64,000 nucleotides of DNA from Hoeflea sp. BAL378 (GTDB taxonomy: Bacteria; Pseudomonadota; Alphaproteobacteria; Rhizobiales; Rhizobiaceae). Below are positions 22,762 to 30,878 of the stretch, one piece after another. Both the position numbers and the translations under genes were made by a program. Every line of letters starts with the position of its first letter. Position 1 is the stretch's first letter. The DNA lies in contig NZ_JRJG01000014.1 of NCBI RefSeq assembly GCF_000759435.1, forward strand, positions 1 through 64,000, written 5' to 3'. Under the pieces are notes generated by a model. The model searched no databases, was not told where the DNA came from, and was given only the letters and a program-made list of their open reading frames with translations.

Positions 22762-22844
22762 GCCGTGACCGGTCGGCAGGATCGATCCGCCGATCCGCGG
22801 CGTCGGTGCTGTGGGCGAAGCGTGAGGACGCTCTTGCAAATTGA

Positions 22845-22866
22845 AACATGAATCAGTATTCATGTT
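22845..22866 (+). promoter_or_regulatory. TetR operator 1, overlapping the tetR promoter
   Basis: AACATGAAT-CAGT-ATTCATGTT is a palindrome with perfect 9-bp arms. It lies between a TTGCAA (22834-22839) and the tetR ATG (22869), covering a possible -10 TATTCA (22857-22862). A near-identical element lies at 32096-32115 before the oppositely oriented transporter operon. Autoregulation of the TetR gene is inferred. Confidence 0.75.
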
Positions 22867-22868
22867 GA

Positions 22869-23459
22869 ATGTCGACCAATGCTTACCCGAGAACCAAGAG
22901 AGGCGTCGCCCGTCGCGAGCAGATCCTGCGCGCCGCGGAAGCGATGATCGGGGCGCAGGGCTTCTCCGCGGCCTCGATCGCCGACATCACCCGCCATGCG
23001 AAGACGGCGCTCGGAACCTTCTACATCTATTTTTCCGGCAAGGAAGACGTGTTCCGCGAGCTGGTCCTGGAGATGGGGCAACTGACCCGCGCCGTCATCA
23101 CCAAGGCGGTGGCCGGCGCGCCGAACCGGCTCGAAGCCGAGCGCGCCGGGCTCAAGGCGTTCCTGCAATTCGTCATCGAGCGGCCGTCGCTTTACCGCAT
23201 CGTGGAAGAAGCCCGCTTCATCGACGCCGACGCCTACAAGGCCTATTTCACCAGCTTCGCCCGGGCCTATGCCGCGCAATTGAGCGAAGCCGCCGCGGCG
23301 GGCGAGCTCAGGCCCGGCGACGCCGAGGTCCGCGCCTGGGCGCTGATGGGCATCGCCAAGACTTTGGGCGAGCGCTACGTGCTGTGGGACGACACTTCCG
23401 ACATCGACCACGTGGTCGACGAGGCCTTCTCGATGATAAGGGACGGTCTGGCGCCATGA
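22869..23459 (+). CDS. TetR/AcrR-family transcriptional regulator
   Basis: A 196-residue regulator with an N-terminal helix-turn-helix (RREQILRAAEAMIGAQGFSAASIADITRHAKTALGTFYIYFSGKEDVF, residues about 16-60) and an all-helical ligand domain. The ATG at 22869 is three bases after operator 1 and has no ribosome site, so the message may be leaderless. The stop overlaps the crotonase start (ATGA). The matching operator before the ABC operon suggests that it represses both arms and is released by the transported acid or its CoA thioester. The ligand is unknown. Confidence 0.88.
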   Translation: MSTNAYPRTKRGVARREQILRAAEAMIGAQGFSAASIADITRHAKTALGTFYIYFSGKEDVFRELVLEMGQLTRAVITKAVAGAPNRLEAERAGLKAFLQFVIERPSLYRIVEEARFIDADAYKAYFTSFARAYAAQLSEAAAAGELRPGDAEVRAWALMGIAKTLGERYVLWDDTSDIDHVVDEAFSMIRDGLAP

Positions 23460-24238
23460 CAGGGCTTGTGAGGGCGGAGATGACCGGCCTGCCCGACGGC
23501 GGAACCTGCGCCCGGTTGACCATGCGCGCGCCCCGCGCCAATGCGCTGGAGCCGGGACTGCTCGCCGACCTCGCCCGCGCGCTCGACGACGCCGAAGCAG
23601 CCGACGCCAAGGTGATCCTGCTCTGCGGCGGGCCGAATTTCTCGAGCGGCGGCGATGTCCGCGCCTTCCAGGCGGCATGCCTGAGCGGCGAGGCCACGGC
23701 CTATGCAGCCGAGGTGGTGCCGGCGCTGCAGGCGCTCGTCCTCCGCCTGATCGCCATGAAGCGGCTTGTCGTGGTGGCGGCGCGCGGGGCGATCACCGGC
23801 GGATCGGCCGGGCTGCTGTTTGCGGCCGACCTCGCGGTGCTGGCGCCCGACGCCTTTGTGCAGCCCTATTATTCCCGGGTCGGATTTGCGCCCGATGGCG
23901 GCTGGACCGCGCTGCTGCCCGAGCGCATCGGCGCCGGCCGCGCGCTCGAATGGCTGCAGTCGGACCGGCGGCTGTCGGCGGAAGGCCTGCGCGCCATGAG
24001 CCTGGCGACCGCCGTCTCGGACACGCCGGAGGCGGACGCGGAGGCTCTCGCATCGCACGGCGCGCTCGGCGTGCGTCTCGCCGCCAAGGCGCTGATCTGG
24101 GATGAGGCGCGCCGGGAAAGCATCCATGCGCGGCTCGAGGCAGAAACCGCTTCCTTCCTCGACCGGATCGCGCGCCCCGAAACGCTGCGCGGCATGGAGC
24201 GGTTTCTCGTGGGCCTGGGAGGCAGGAGCGATGTTTGA
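23456..24238 (+). CDS. Enoyl-CoA hydratase/isomerase family protein (crotonase)
   Basis: A 260-residue crotonase-fold protein. The oxyanion-hole region is FSSGGDVRAF (about residues 62-71), and the second conserved block is RGAITGGSAGLLFAADLAV. The active-site segment reads YSRVGFAPDGGWTALLPERIG, with Asp where hydratases often have the second Glu, so isomerase, lyase or other crotonase chemistry is possible. It overlaps tetR by four bases and the ligase gene by eight, so the set is translated as a unit. It acts on a CoA thioester; the substrate is unknown. Confidence 0.85.
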   Translation: MTGLVRAEMTGLPDGGTCARLTMRAPRANALEPGLLADLARALDDAEAADAKVILLCGGPNFSSGGDVRAFQAACLSGEATAYAAEVVPALQALVLRLIAMKRLVVVAARGAITGGSAGLLFAADLAVLAPDAFVQPYYSRVGFAPDGGWTALLPERIGAGRALEWLQSDRRLSAEGLRAMSLATAVSDTPEADAEALASHGALGVRLAAKALIWDEARRESIHARLEAETASFLDRIARPETLRGMERFLVGLGGRSDV

Positions 24239-25715
24239 CGACATTCCGGACATGGCGGCCAAGCGCGCCGAGATATCGCCCGACAGCGTAGCCTTCGTCG
24301 ATGCGGAGAGCGGCCGGCAGTGGCGCTTCGACGAGATAGACCGGGCCGCCAACGGCGTCGCCGCCGGTCTCAAGAAAGCCGGCCTGGGCGAGGGCGACCG
24401 GCTGGCGATGCTCTGCCTCAACCGCGTCGAATTCTTCGTCACGCTGTTTGCCTGCCAGAAGACCGGCATCATCCTCTGCCCGCTCAACTGGCGCCAGCCG
24501 GCGCCGGAACTGGTGGAAACGCTGGAGCCCGTGGGCGCCGGCGCGCTGATCCACGACGCGACCCATGCGAGGCTCGCCGCCGACGTGGCGCAGGCCTGCG
24601 CGCTGCCGCTTTTCGGCATGGAAACCGATCTGGCGGGATGGATCGCGGCCCCGGCCCCCGCGATCGCCGCAGACGTTCCCGCCACGAGGCCCTGGTACCT
24701 CCTGTTCACCTCGGGCACGACGGGCCGGCCCAAAGCCGTGATCCAGACCGCGCGGATGGCCTGGGCCAATGCGGTGAACATCTCCCAGGCGACGCGGATG
24801 ACCGGCGACGACCGTTCGGTCAATTTCCTGCCGCTGTTTCACACCGCAGGCATCAATCTCTACACATTGCCGCTGTTCCTGATGGGCGGATGCTCGACGG
24901 TGCTGCCGAAATTCGAGCCGGGCCAGATCTTCGATCTTCTCAGGCAGGGCCGGATCAGCCAGTTCTTCGGCGTCCCGGCGATCTACCAGGCCTTCAGCCT
25001 GCTCCCAGACGTGGGCGAAATCGACTGGAGCACGGTGCGGTGCGGCTGCGGCGGCGCGCCTTTGCCCGAGCCGCTGATCCGTTTCTTCGCCGGCCACGGC
25101 GCCAAGGTCTTGAACGGCTTCGGCATGACCGAGACCGGGCCGACCGTGTTCCTGATGGATCCGGACAATGCCGAGACCAGGATCGGCTCCGTCGGCCGGG
25201 CGCAGATGCTGACCCAAATGCGGCTCGACGGCGTCGCCGCCGGCGAGCCCGGCGCGGGCGAGATCCAGCTCAAGGGCCCCAACATCACGCCGGGCTATTA
25301 CCGCAATGACAAGGCCACGCGCGAGGCCTTCACCGACGACGGCTGGCTGAGGACCGGCGATGTCGGCCGCCGCGACCCCGACGGCTACATCTTCATCATC
25401 GACCGGATCAAGGACATGTATATTTCCGGCGGCGAGAACGTCTACCCGGCCGAGGTCGAGCGGGTGCTCAACGAACATGCCGACGTGCTTGAGGCCGCCG
25501 TCATCAGCATGCCCGACACGCGATGGGGCGAGGTCGGCGCGGCCTTCATCATCGCCCGGCCCGGCGCCAGCCTCGATCCCGAGGAACTGCGGCGCTGGAG
25601 CCGGGAACGGATGGCCGCCTACAAGGTGCCCGTCCGGGTGACGCTGGTCGAGGACCTGCCGCGCACCGCGGCGGGCAAGGTGCGCAAACCCGACCTGAGG
25701 AGCCTGCTGCCATGA
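24231..25715 (+). CDS. Acyl-CoA ligase (AMP-forming)
   Basis: A 494-residue ANL-superfamily enzyme with P-loop TSGTTGRPKAV (about residues 162-172), A5-type motif GFGMTETGP, GDVGRRDPDGY and the C-terminal catalytic lysine in RTAAGKVRK. It should activate a carboxylic acid to its CoA ester. The start at 24231 overlaps the crotonase gene by eight bases; the frame upstream is open but does not fit the family. It is distinct from the 561-residue FadD at 52868. Substrates could be an aromatic, alicyclic or branched acid; the sequence alone does not decide. Confidence 0.87.
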   Translation: MFDDIPDMAAKRAEISPDSVAFVDAESGRQWRFDEIDRAANGVAAGLKKAGLGEGDRLAMLCLNRVEFFVTLFACQKTGIILCPLNWRQPAPELVETLEPVGAGALIHDATHARLAADVAQACALPLFGMETDLAGWIAAPAPAIAADVPATRPWYLLFTSGTTGRPKAVIQTARMAWANAVNISQATRMTGDDRSVNFLPLFHTAGINLYTLPLFLMGGCSTVLPKFEPGQIFDLLRQGRISQFFGVPAIYQAFSLLPDVGEIDWSTVRCGCGGAPLPEPLIRFFAGHGAKVLNGFGMTETGPTVFLMDPDNAETRIGSVGRAQMLTQMRLDGVAAGEPGAGEIQLKGPNITPGYYRNDKATREAFTDDGWLRTGDVGRRDPDGYIFIIDRIKDMYISGGENVYPAEVERVLNEHADVLEAAVISMPDTRWGEVGAAFIIARPGASLDPEELRRWSRERMAAYKVPVRVTLVEDLPRTAAGKVRKPDLRSLLP

Positions 25716-26068
25716 TCATCGATCTGTCCTCCGCCTGGACGCCGACCCAGGCGGAATTCGACCTGTTTGCTAGGATTTCGGGCGACGACAACCCGATCCA
25801 TGTCGATCCGGCGTTTTCGGCCCGGACCGCCTTCGGCCGCACGGTGAGCCACGGCATGCTGATCTACACGAAATTGTGGGGCATGCTCACCGCCGCCCAT
25901 CCCGAAATCACCCAGGTGAGCCAGACGATGATGTTTCCCAATCCCTGCTACACCGGGGAGCAGGTCGAGCTCACCGTCAGCGGCGTGTGCCCGGGGACGC
26001 TCACGGTGCGGGCGCTGAGGGCCGAGGACGGGGCGGAGCTGCTGGTCGGCGAAACGGAGGTGGCGTGA
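25712..26068 (+). CDS. MaoC-like hydratase subunit with intact catalytic motif
   Basis: A 118-residue single hotdog domain. The hydratase-2 motif G-D-x-N-P-x-H is present as SGDDNPIH (catalytic Asp25 and His30), followed by FGRTVSHGML. It should add water to a 2-enoyl-CoA with R stereochemistry. Its start overlaps the ligase stop (ATGA) and its stop overlaps the next gene. The neighbour is another 118-residue hotdog protein without the motif, so the two probably form a heteromeric hydratase. Confidence 0.85.
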   Translation: MIIDLSSAWTPTQAEFDLFARISGDDNPIHVDPAFSARTAFGRTVSHGMLIYTKLWGMLTAAHPEITQVSQTMMFPNPCYTGEQVELTVSGVCPGTLTVRALRAEDGAELLVGETEVA

Positions 26069-26424
26069 TGGAACTCGGACAGGCGGCGGAAACAAGCCGC
26101 AGCTACAGCCGCGCGGATCTCGAAGGCTTCGCGTCACTCGGCGGGTCCGCGGTTCCCGCCACCGTGCCCGAACCGCTGATCGCGGCGCTGTTTTCCTACC
26201 TGCTCGGCGTCCACCTGCCGGGTCCGGGCACCAATTACCTCAAGCAGGACCTGAAGTTCCTCGCCAAGGCCGCCCCGGACACGGAACTGACCGCCAGGGT
26301 CGAGATCACCCGGCTTCGCCCCGACAAGCACCTGGTCGATCTCTGGGCCACCTGCACCGACGCCAGGGGCGTGCTGATCTGCGAGGGCCGGTCACTGGTC
26401 AAGGCGAAGGACGTGACGGCATAA
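26068..26424 (+). CDS. MaoC-like hotdog protein lacking the hydratase motif (partner subunit)
   Basis: A 118-residue protein whose central part (PGPGTNYLKQDLKFLAKAAPDTELTARVEI) matches the hotdog pattern of R-specific hydratases. The Gly-Asp-x-Asn-Pro-x-His motif is absent: the equivalent stretch reads SLGGSAVPATVPEPLIAA. It overlaps the active MaoC gene by one base. Split pairs of one catalytic and one structural hotdog subunit are known, for example in actinobacterial steroid side-chain degradation. A thioesterase role is an alternative. Confidence 0.78.
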   Translation: MELGQAAETSRSYSRADLEGFASLGGSAVPATVPEPLIAALFSYLLGVHLPGPGTNYLKQDLKFLAKAAPDTELTARVEITRLRPDKHLVDLWATCTDARGVLICEGRSLVKAKDVTA

Positions 26425-26457
26425 TTATATATGCCTGAACGGGATTGGCCGCGCCGG

Positions 26458-27219
26458 TCAGAGGCTGCCGGCGAACTCCACCAACCGGTCGGCAAAGGCC
26501 TGCGGCTCTTCCAGATGCGGCGAATGGCCTGACTCCGCGAAGACATGCATCTCGCCGCGCGAGGCCGTGGCTGCCAGCCATTGGGCGGCCGAGGCCGGAT
26601 AGACCCGGCTCCGGGCGCCACAGGCGGCGAGGAGCGGGCATCCGATCCGCCCGATCAGCGGCCTGTAGTCCATGGCGGTCATCGCCTGCCACATGGCGAT
26701 CATCCGCTCAGGGTCATTCGCCAGTATCTGCTCAAGCGCCGCCTGCCGGCTGTAACCGGCAGCACCCTCGCGACTGCCGAACATGGTGGTGGCGATCGCC
26801 TCGCTCATGCCGCGCCAGTCGGCGATCATCCGCTCGGTGGTGGCGGCGAGATCGGCCTCGCTTTGCCCGATCAGCCCATGCGGCCAGTCGGGCCCGGAGC
26901 CGAGCTTCGGGCTCATGTCCACCGTCACCAGGCCCGCGATCCTGTCCGCGCCGAACTCGGCGAGGAACCGCCAGGCCACCGCGGCGCCCATCGACCAGCC
27001 GACCAGCAGCACGTCGTCGAGATCATGGGTCTCGATGAGATCGGCCACCGATTGCGCGCACGCTGCCAGCGACGGCTCCCGGTCGGCGAGGGCGCCGTGG
27101 CCTGGAAGGTCCGGCGCGTGGCACACGAGCGAGGCGGGCAGCCGGGCGATGAGATCGTCGAAGATCGCGCCGCGCATGGTCCAGCCATGCAGCAGCACCA
27201 GCGGGCGCGGCCGGGGCAT
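26458..27219 (-). CDS. Alpha/beta hydrolase
   Basis: A 253-residue hydrolase from the ATG at 27219; a GTG at 27231, two bases after the livM stop, is an equally plausible start and would add four residues. The HGW oxyanion motif is LLHGWTM, the nucleophile elbow is GWSMG (Ser within VLLVGWSMGAA), and the catalytic His is in ESGHSPHLEEP. The fold resembles BioH-like carboxylesterases. It is the last gene of the transporter operon, so it may release the transported acid from an ester or cleave a CoA thioester or ring product. The physiological substrate is unknown. Confidence 0.82.
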   Translation of the reverse strand: MPRPRPLVLLHGWTMRGAIFDDLIARLPASLVCHAPDLPGHGALADREPSLAACAQSVADLIETHDLDDVLLVGWSMGAAVAWRFLAEFGADRIAGLVTVDMSPKLGSGPDWPHGLIGQSEADLAATTERMIADWRGMSEAIATTMFGSREGAAGYSRQAALEQILANDPERMIAMWQAMTAMDYRPLIGRIGCPLLAACGARSRVYPASAAQWLAATASRGEMHVFAESGHSPHLEEPQAFADRLVEFAGSL

Positions 27220-27233
27220 GTCCAGCGCCACCC

Positions 27234-28298
27234 TCAATCCCCGGACCTGAGCCGTCCGACAATGCCGGTGGGGAAGAAATAGACGCTCAGGATGAACAGC
27301 ACGCCGAGCCACAACAGCCAGCGGTCGGGATCGAGCAACTGCGGGATCAGCGGCAAGCCTTCGGTGGCGCCCGAGGCCATGCCCATCAGGTTCTGCAGAT
27401 AGTTCTGCGCCAGCACGAACAGCGTCGCGCCGATCACCGCGCCATACATCGTGCCCATGCCGCCGATCACCACCATCAGGAGGATGTCGAGCATGATCTC
27501 GAAGGACAGCGTCGTGTCGGGCCCGACATAGCGCAGCCAGATGGCGAACAGGCTGCCCGCAAGTGCTGCCACCGCCGCCGACAGGCAGGTGGCGAGCGTC
27601 CGGTAGAACACCACCCGGTAGCCGATGGCCTCCGCGCGGAAATCATTCTCGCGGATCGCCTGCAGCACCCGCCCGAAGGGCGAGTTCACCACCCGGAGCA
27701 GGAGCAGGAACAGCAGGAGCGAGGCGAAGAAGACGAGATAGTAGTTGAGGATCTTGCCGGAGATGTTGACCCCGAACAGTTCCCCGAGCTTGAAGGCCGG
27801 GGTGAGCTCGCGCGGGATCTGGTAATTGAGCCCGTCCTCGCCGCCGGTCAGCCCCGAGAGCTGGCTTACCAGCACCGCCACGGCGGAGGCGACGGCGAGC
27901 GTGATCATCGCGAAGAAGATCGCCCGGACGCGGAGCGAGAACAGCCCGATCATCAGCGCCAGCACGGCCGCGGCCGCGGCGCCGGCGAGCGTGCCGACGA
28001 GGAGCGCATCGTAGCCGCGCCCCATATGGGTCGAGGCCAGCGCCACCCCATAGGCGCCGAGGCCGAAGAACATGGTGTGGGCGAAGCTGACGATGCCGGA
28101 ATAGCCCAGGAGAAGGTCGTAGCTCGCCACCAGCACGATGAAGATGCATATCCGCGCCGCCGTCTCGAGCGAGCGCACGCCCGGAAACAGGAACGGCGCG
28201 AAGGCGAGCCCAATGAGGATGGCCAGTAGGACGATCGTAAGGATCAGCGAGCGTGGACGGTCGCCCGACAGGGTCCGGTTGAGGAATTGTGCCGCCAT
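27234..28298 (-). CDS. LivM-type permease of a branched-chain-type ABC transporter
   Basis: A 354-residue inner-membrane permease with about nine to ten helices. The family coupling region is RENDFRAEAIGYRV near residue 215, preceded by NSPFGRVLQAI, and GGMGTMYGAVIGA follows near residue 280. It begins one base after the livH-type gene. The HAAT transporter family carries branched-chain amino acids but also urea, amides and aromatic or alicyclic acids. Here the neighbours (acyl-CoA ligase, hydratases) favour an organic acid. Confidence 0.88.
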   Translation of the reverse strand: MAAQFLNRTLSGDRPRSLILTIVLLAILIGLAFAPFLFPGVRSLETAARICIFIVLVASYDLLLGYSGIVSFAHTMFFGLGAYGVALASTHMGRGYDALLVGTLAGAAAAAVLALMIGLFSLRVRAIFFAMITLAVASAVAVLVSQLSGLTGGEDGLNYQIPRELTPAFKLGELFGVNISGKILNYYLVFFASLLLFLLLLRVVNSPFGRVLQAIRENDFRAEAIGYRVVFYRTLATCLSAAVAALAGSLFAIWLRYVGPDTTLSFEIMLDILLMVVIGGMGTMYGAVIGATLFVLAQNYLQNLMGMASGATEGLPLIPQLLDPDRWLLWLGVLFILSVYFFPTGIVGRLRSGD

Positions 28299-28299
28299 C

Positions 28300-29331
28300 T
28301 TACTTCGCCTTCACGACTGGCATCATGCCCTGCGGCCGCCACATCAGGATGGCGGTCATCAGCGCGATGTTGGAAATCAGCGCCAGCTTGGGTTCGAGGA
28401 ACGCCACGTAGTTCTGCAGCAGTCCGACAAGAAGCGCGCCGATGAAGGCGCCCTCGACCGAGCCGAGCCCGCCGATGATGACGACGATGAACACCAGGAT
28501 CATCATCTCCTCGCCCATGCCGGCGGTGATCACCTCCTGGTAGAGCCCCCACATCACGCCGCCCAGCCCGGCAAGCGCGGAGCCCGCGACGAACACCCCG
28601 ATGAAGACGAGCTTCAGCCGGTAGCCGAGCGCCTCGACCATCTCGCCGTTCTGCACGCCGGCGCGGACGATCAGCCCGATCTTGGTGCGCTTGAGCACCA
28701 GCCGCATCGCCACGAACAGGGCGAGGCCGAAGACCACGGCGAGCAGCCGGTATTTCTCGATCGCGGCCCCCGCGAAGGTCACCGCGCCCTTGAGCATCTC
28801 CGGCCGGGTAAGGAAGATCTCGTCGGGTCCCCAGACCACCTGGATCAGCTGCTCGATGACGATGAGGCCGCCGACGGTGACCAGGATCTGCTTCAAATGC
28901 GCGCCATAGACCGGGCGCACGATCACCCGCTCGAAGCCCCAGCCGAGGAGGCCGGTGACGCACATGGCGGCGACCACCGCGGCGAGCACCGCCGCCACGT
29001 TGAGCACCAGCGAAGGAGCGCCGGTCCAGCCCTCGAGCGCCAGCAGTGCCGAGATGCCGACATAGGCGCCCACCGAGATGAAGGCGCCGTGGCCGAAATT
29101 GATCACGTCCATCAGCCCGAACACCAAGGTCAACCCCGAGGCCATGATGAAGATCATCATCCCCATGGCCAGCCCCGAGACGGTGAGCGTGAGCCAGCTC
29201 GAGGTCGATCCGATCGACAGGAAGCCCAGCACCACCAGGATCGGCACCAGCAGCAGCGGCATCATCTTGCCGATCGACTGGGTCATGGACAGGGCCGAGA
29301 TCTTGGGCGCGTGCCCGGGTGCTGCGGTCAT
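28300..29331 (-). CDS. LivH-type permease of a branched-chain-type ABC transporter
   Basis: A 343-residue permease with the LivH pattern: FGLMDVINFGHGAFISVGAYVG near the N-terminus and GGLGSVEGAFIGALLVGLLQN near residue 285. About eight helices are visible. The first 20 residues (MTAAPGHAPKISALSMTQSI) are soluble, and an internal ATG start at MTQSIGKMM is possible. It is one base from both neighbours, livF and livM. Confidence 0.88.
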   Translation of the reverse strand: MTAAPGHAPKISALSMTQSIGKMMPLLLVPILVVLGFLSIGSTSSWLTLTVSGLAMGMMIFIMASGLTLVFGLMDVINFGHGAFISVGAYVGISALLALEGWTGAPSLVLNVAAVLAAVVAAMCVTGLLGWGFERVIVRPVYGAHLKQILVTVGGLIVIEQLIQVVWGPDEIFLTRPEMLKGAVTFAGAAIEKYRLLAVVFGLALFVAMRLVLKRTKIGLIVRAGVQNGEMVEALGYRLKLVFIGVFVAGSALAGLGGVMWGLYQEVITAGMGEEMMILVFIVVIIGGLGSVEGAFIGALLVGLLQNYVAFLEPKLALISNIALMTAILMWRPQGMMPVVKAK

Positions 29332-29332
29332 C

Positions 29333-30055
29333 TCAGTGCGCCTCCATGCTCAGGCCCATCAGCCGTTCCTGCAGCGCCGCGTCGCCGGCGAGTTCGGCCA
29401 TCGTTCCGGCCCAGACGATGCGGCCGTCATCCATCACCGCCGCCGTGTCGCCGAGCGCTTTGGCCACGGCGAAATTCTGTTCCACCAGCAGGATCGACGC
29501 GCCCCTGGTCTTGAGGTCGCGCAGCGCGCCGGCCATGGTCGAGACGATCGCCGGCGCCAGGCCCTTGGTCGGCTCGTCGATCAAATAGAGCTGACGCTCC
29601 TCGGCCATGACGCGGGCGATCGACAGCATCTGCTTCTGCCCGCCCGACAGGTTGCCGGCTTCCGACTTCCAGAAAGTCCTGAGCGGCGGGAAGGCGGAAA
29701 AGATCCACTCGAGCCGCGCTTGCTCGAGCGGGCCGGAGGCCGCGGCCAGCACCATGTTCTCCTCGACCGTGAGGTCGGAGAAGATGCCCATGTCCTCGGG
29801 CACGAAGCCGATCCCCAGGCGCGCGCGCGCCGGCGTCGGCATGGCGGTGATGTGCGTGCCGTTGAAGCGGAGGCTGCCCGATTTCGCCTGCCAGTGGCCG
29901 ATGATGGTGCGCAGCGTCGTGGTCTTGCCGACGCCGTTGCGGCCCAAAAGCATGGTCACGCCGCCGCGCGGCACGACCAGGTCGACGCCCTGCAGGATGT
30001 GGTACTGGGCGATGTCGGTGTGGACGCCGGAGAGTTCGAGGATCGGATCAGACAT
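29333..30055 (-). CDS. LivF-type ATPase of a branched-chain-type ABC transporter
   Basis: A 240-residue ATPase with Walker A GRNGVGKTT (about 38-46), signature NLSGGQKQMLS (about 138), Walker B LYLIDEPTKGLAP and switch His replaced by VEQNFAVA, which is normal for LivF. The start overlaps the livG stop by eight bases. It pairs with LivG to drive import. Confidence 0.9.
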   Translation of the reverse strand: MSDPILELSGVHTDIAQYHILQGVDLVVPRGGVTMLLGRNGVGKTTTLRTIIGHWQAKSGSLRFNGTHITAMPTPARARLGIGFVPEDMGIFSDLTVEENMVLAAASGPLEQARLEWIFSAFPPLRTFWKSEAGNLSGGQKQMLSIARVMAEERQLYLIDEPTKGLAPAIVSTMAGALRDLKTRGASILLVEQNFAVAKALGDTAAVMDDGRIVWAGTMAELAGDAALQERLMGLSMEAH

Positions 30056-30812
30056 CGGCCAGGTCCCGTCCCATATAGGCTTCCTGCACCACGTCCGAGG
30101 CCATCACCGTGGCCGGGTCGCCGTCGGCGGCGAGCGCGCCGTTGTGCAGCACGATGATGCGGTCGGCGAGCGAGCGGATCACGTCCATCTTGTGTTCGAC
30201 CAGCAGGATGGTGCGGTCGGTGTCGGCCTTGAGCTCGGCGATCAGGTCGAGCACCACCGGCGCCTCGTCGACGCTCATGCCGGCGGTCGGCTCGTCGAAC
30301 ATGTAGACCACCGGATCGAGCGCGATCAGGATGGCGACCTCGAGCTTGCGCTGGTTGCCGTGGCTGAGCGCGCCGACCTTCTGGTCGCGCAGGGGCTCAA
30401 GCCGCACCCGCTCCAGCACCGCCATTGCCGCGACCGTGAGCTCGGTATGCGCGCTCGCCATGGAGAAAAGATTGAAGCCCATGCGGCGACGCGCCTGGAT
30501 CACCAGCCGCACATTCTCGAGCACGGTGAGATCTGGAAACAGGTTGGTCAACTGAAAGGCGCGCCCCAGGCCCTTGCGGCAGCGCACCGCCACCGGGTCG
30601 CGCGTCACATCCTCGCCCATCAGCCGGACGCTGCCGGCGGAAGCGGTGACCTGTCCGGAGATGAGATTGAAATAGGTTGTCTTGCCGGCGCCGTTGGGAC
30701 CGACGATCGCGGTCAGCTCTCCGGCCCGGAAGCTGCAGGTGACGGCATCGACCGCCACATGGCCGCCGAAGCGGACGGTCAGGCTGTCCGTTTCCAGAAG
30801 CGTCTGTGTCAT
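30048..30812 (-). CDS. LivG-type ATPase of a branched-chain-type ABC transporter
   Basis: A 254-residue ATPase with Walker A GPNGAGKTT (about 38-46), the LivG-type signature LSHGNQRKLE, Walker B VYMFDEPTAGMS and the VEHKMD switch motif. LivG-specific insertions such as RCRKGLGRAFQLTNLFPDLTV are present. It lies 66 bases after the binding-protein gene and overlaps livF. Confidence 0.9.
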   Translation of the reverse strand: MTQTLLETDSLTVRFGGHVAVDAVTCSFRAGELTAIVGPNGAGKTTYFNLISGQVTASAGSVRLMGEDVTRDPVAVRCRKGLGRAFQLTNLFPDLTVLENVRLVIQARRRMGFNLFSMASAHTELTVAAMAVLERVRLEPLRDQKVGALSHGNQRKLEVAILIALDPVVYMFDEPTAGMSVDEAPVVLDLIAELKADTDRTILLVEHKMDVIRSLADRIIVLHNGALAADGDPATVMASDVVQEAYMGRDLADV

Positions 30813-30878
30813 GGCGCACCCATCGGAAGAAGAAGATGCCGCGGGCGCGCCATAGCGGGCGCCCGCGGTTTTCGGGCC

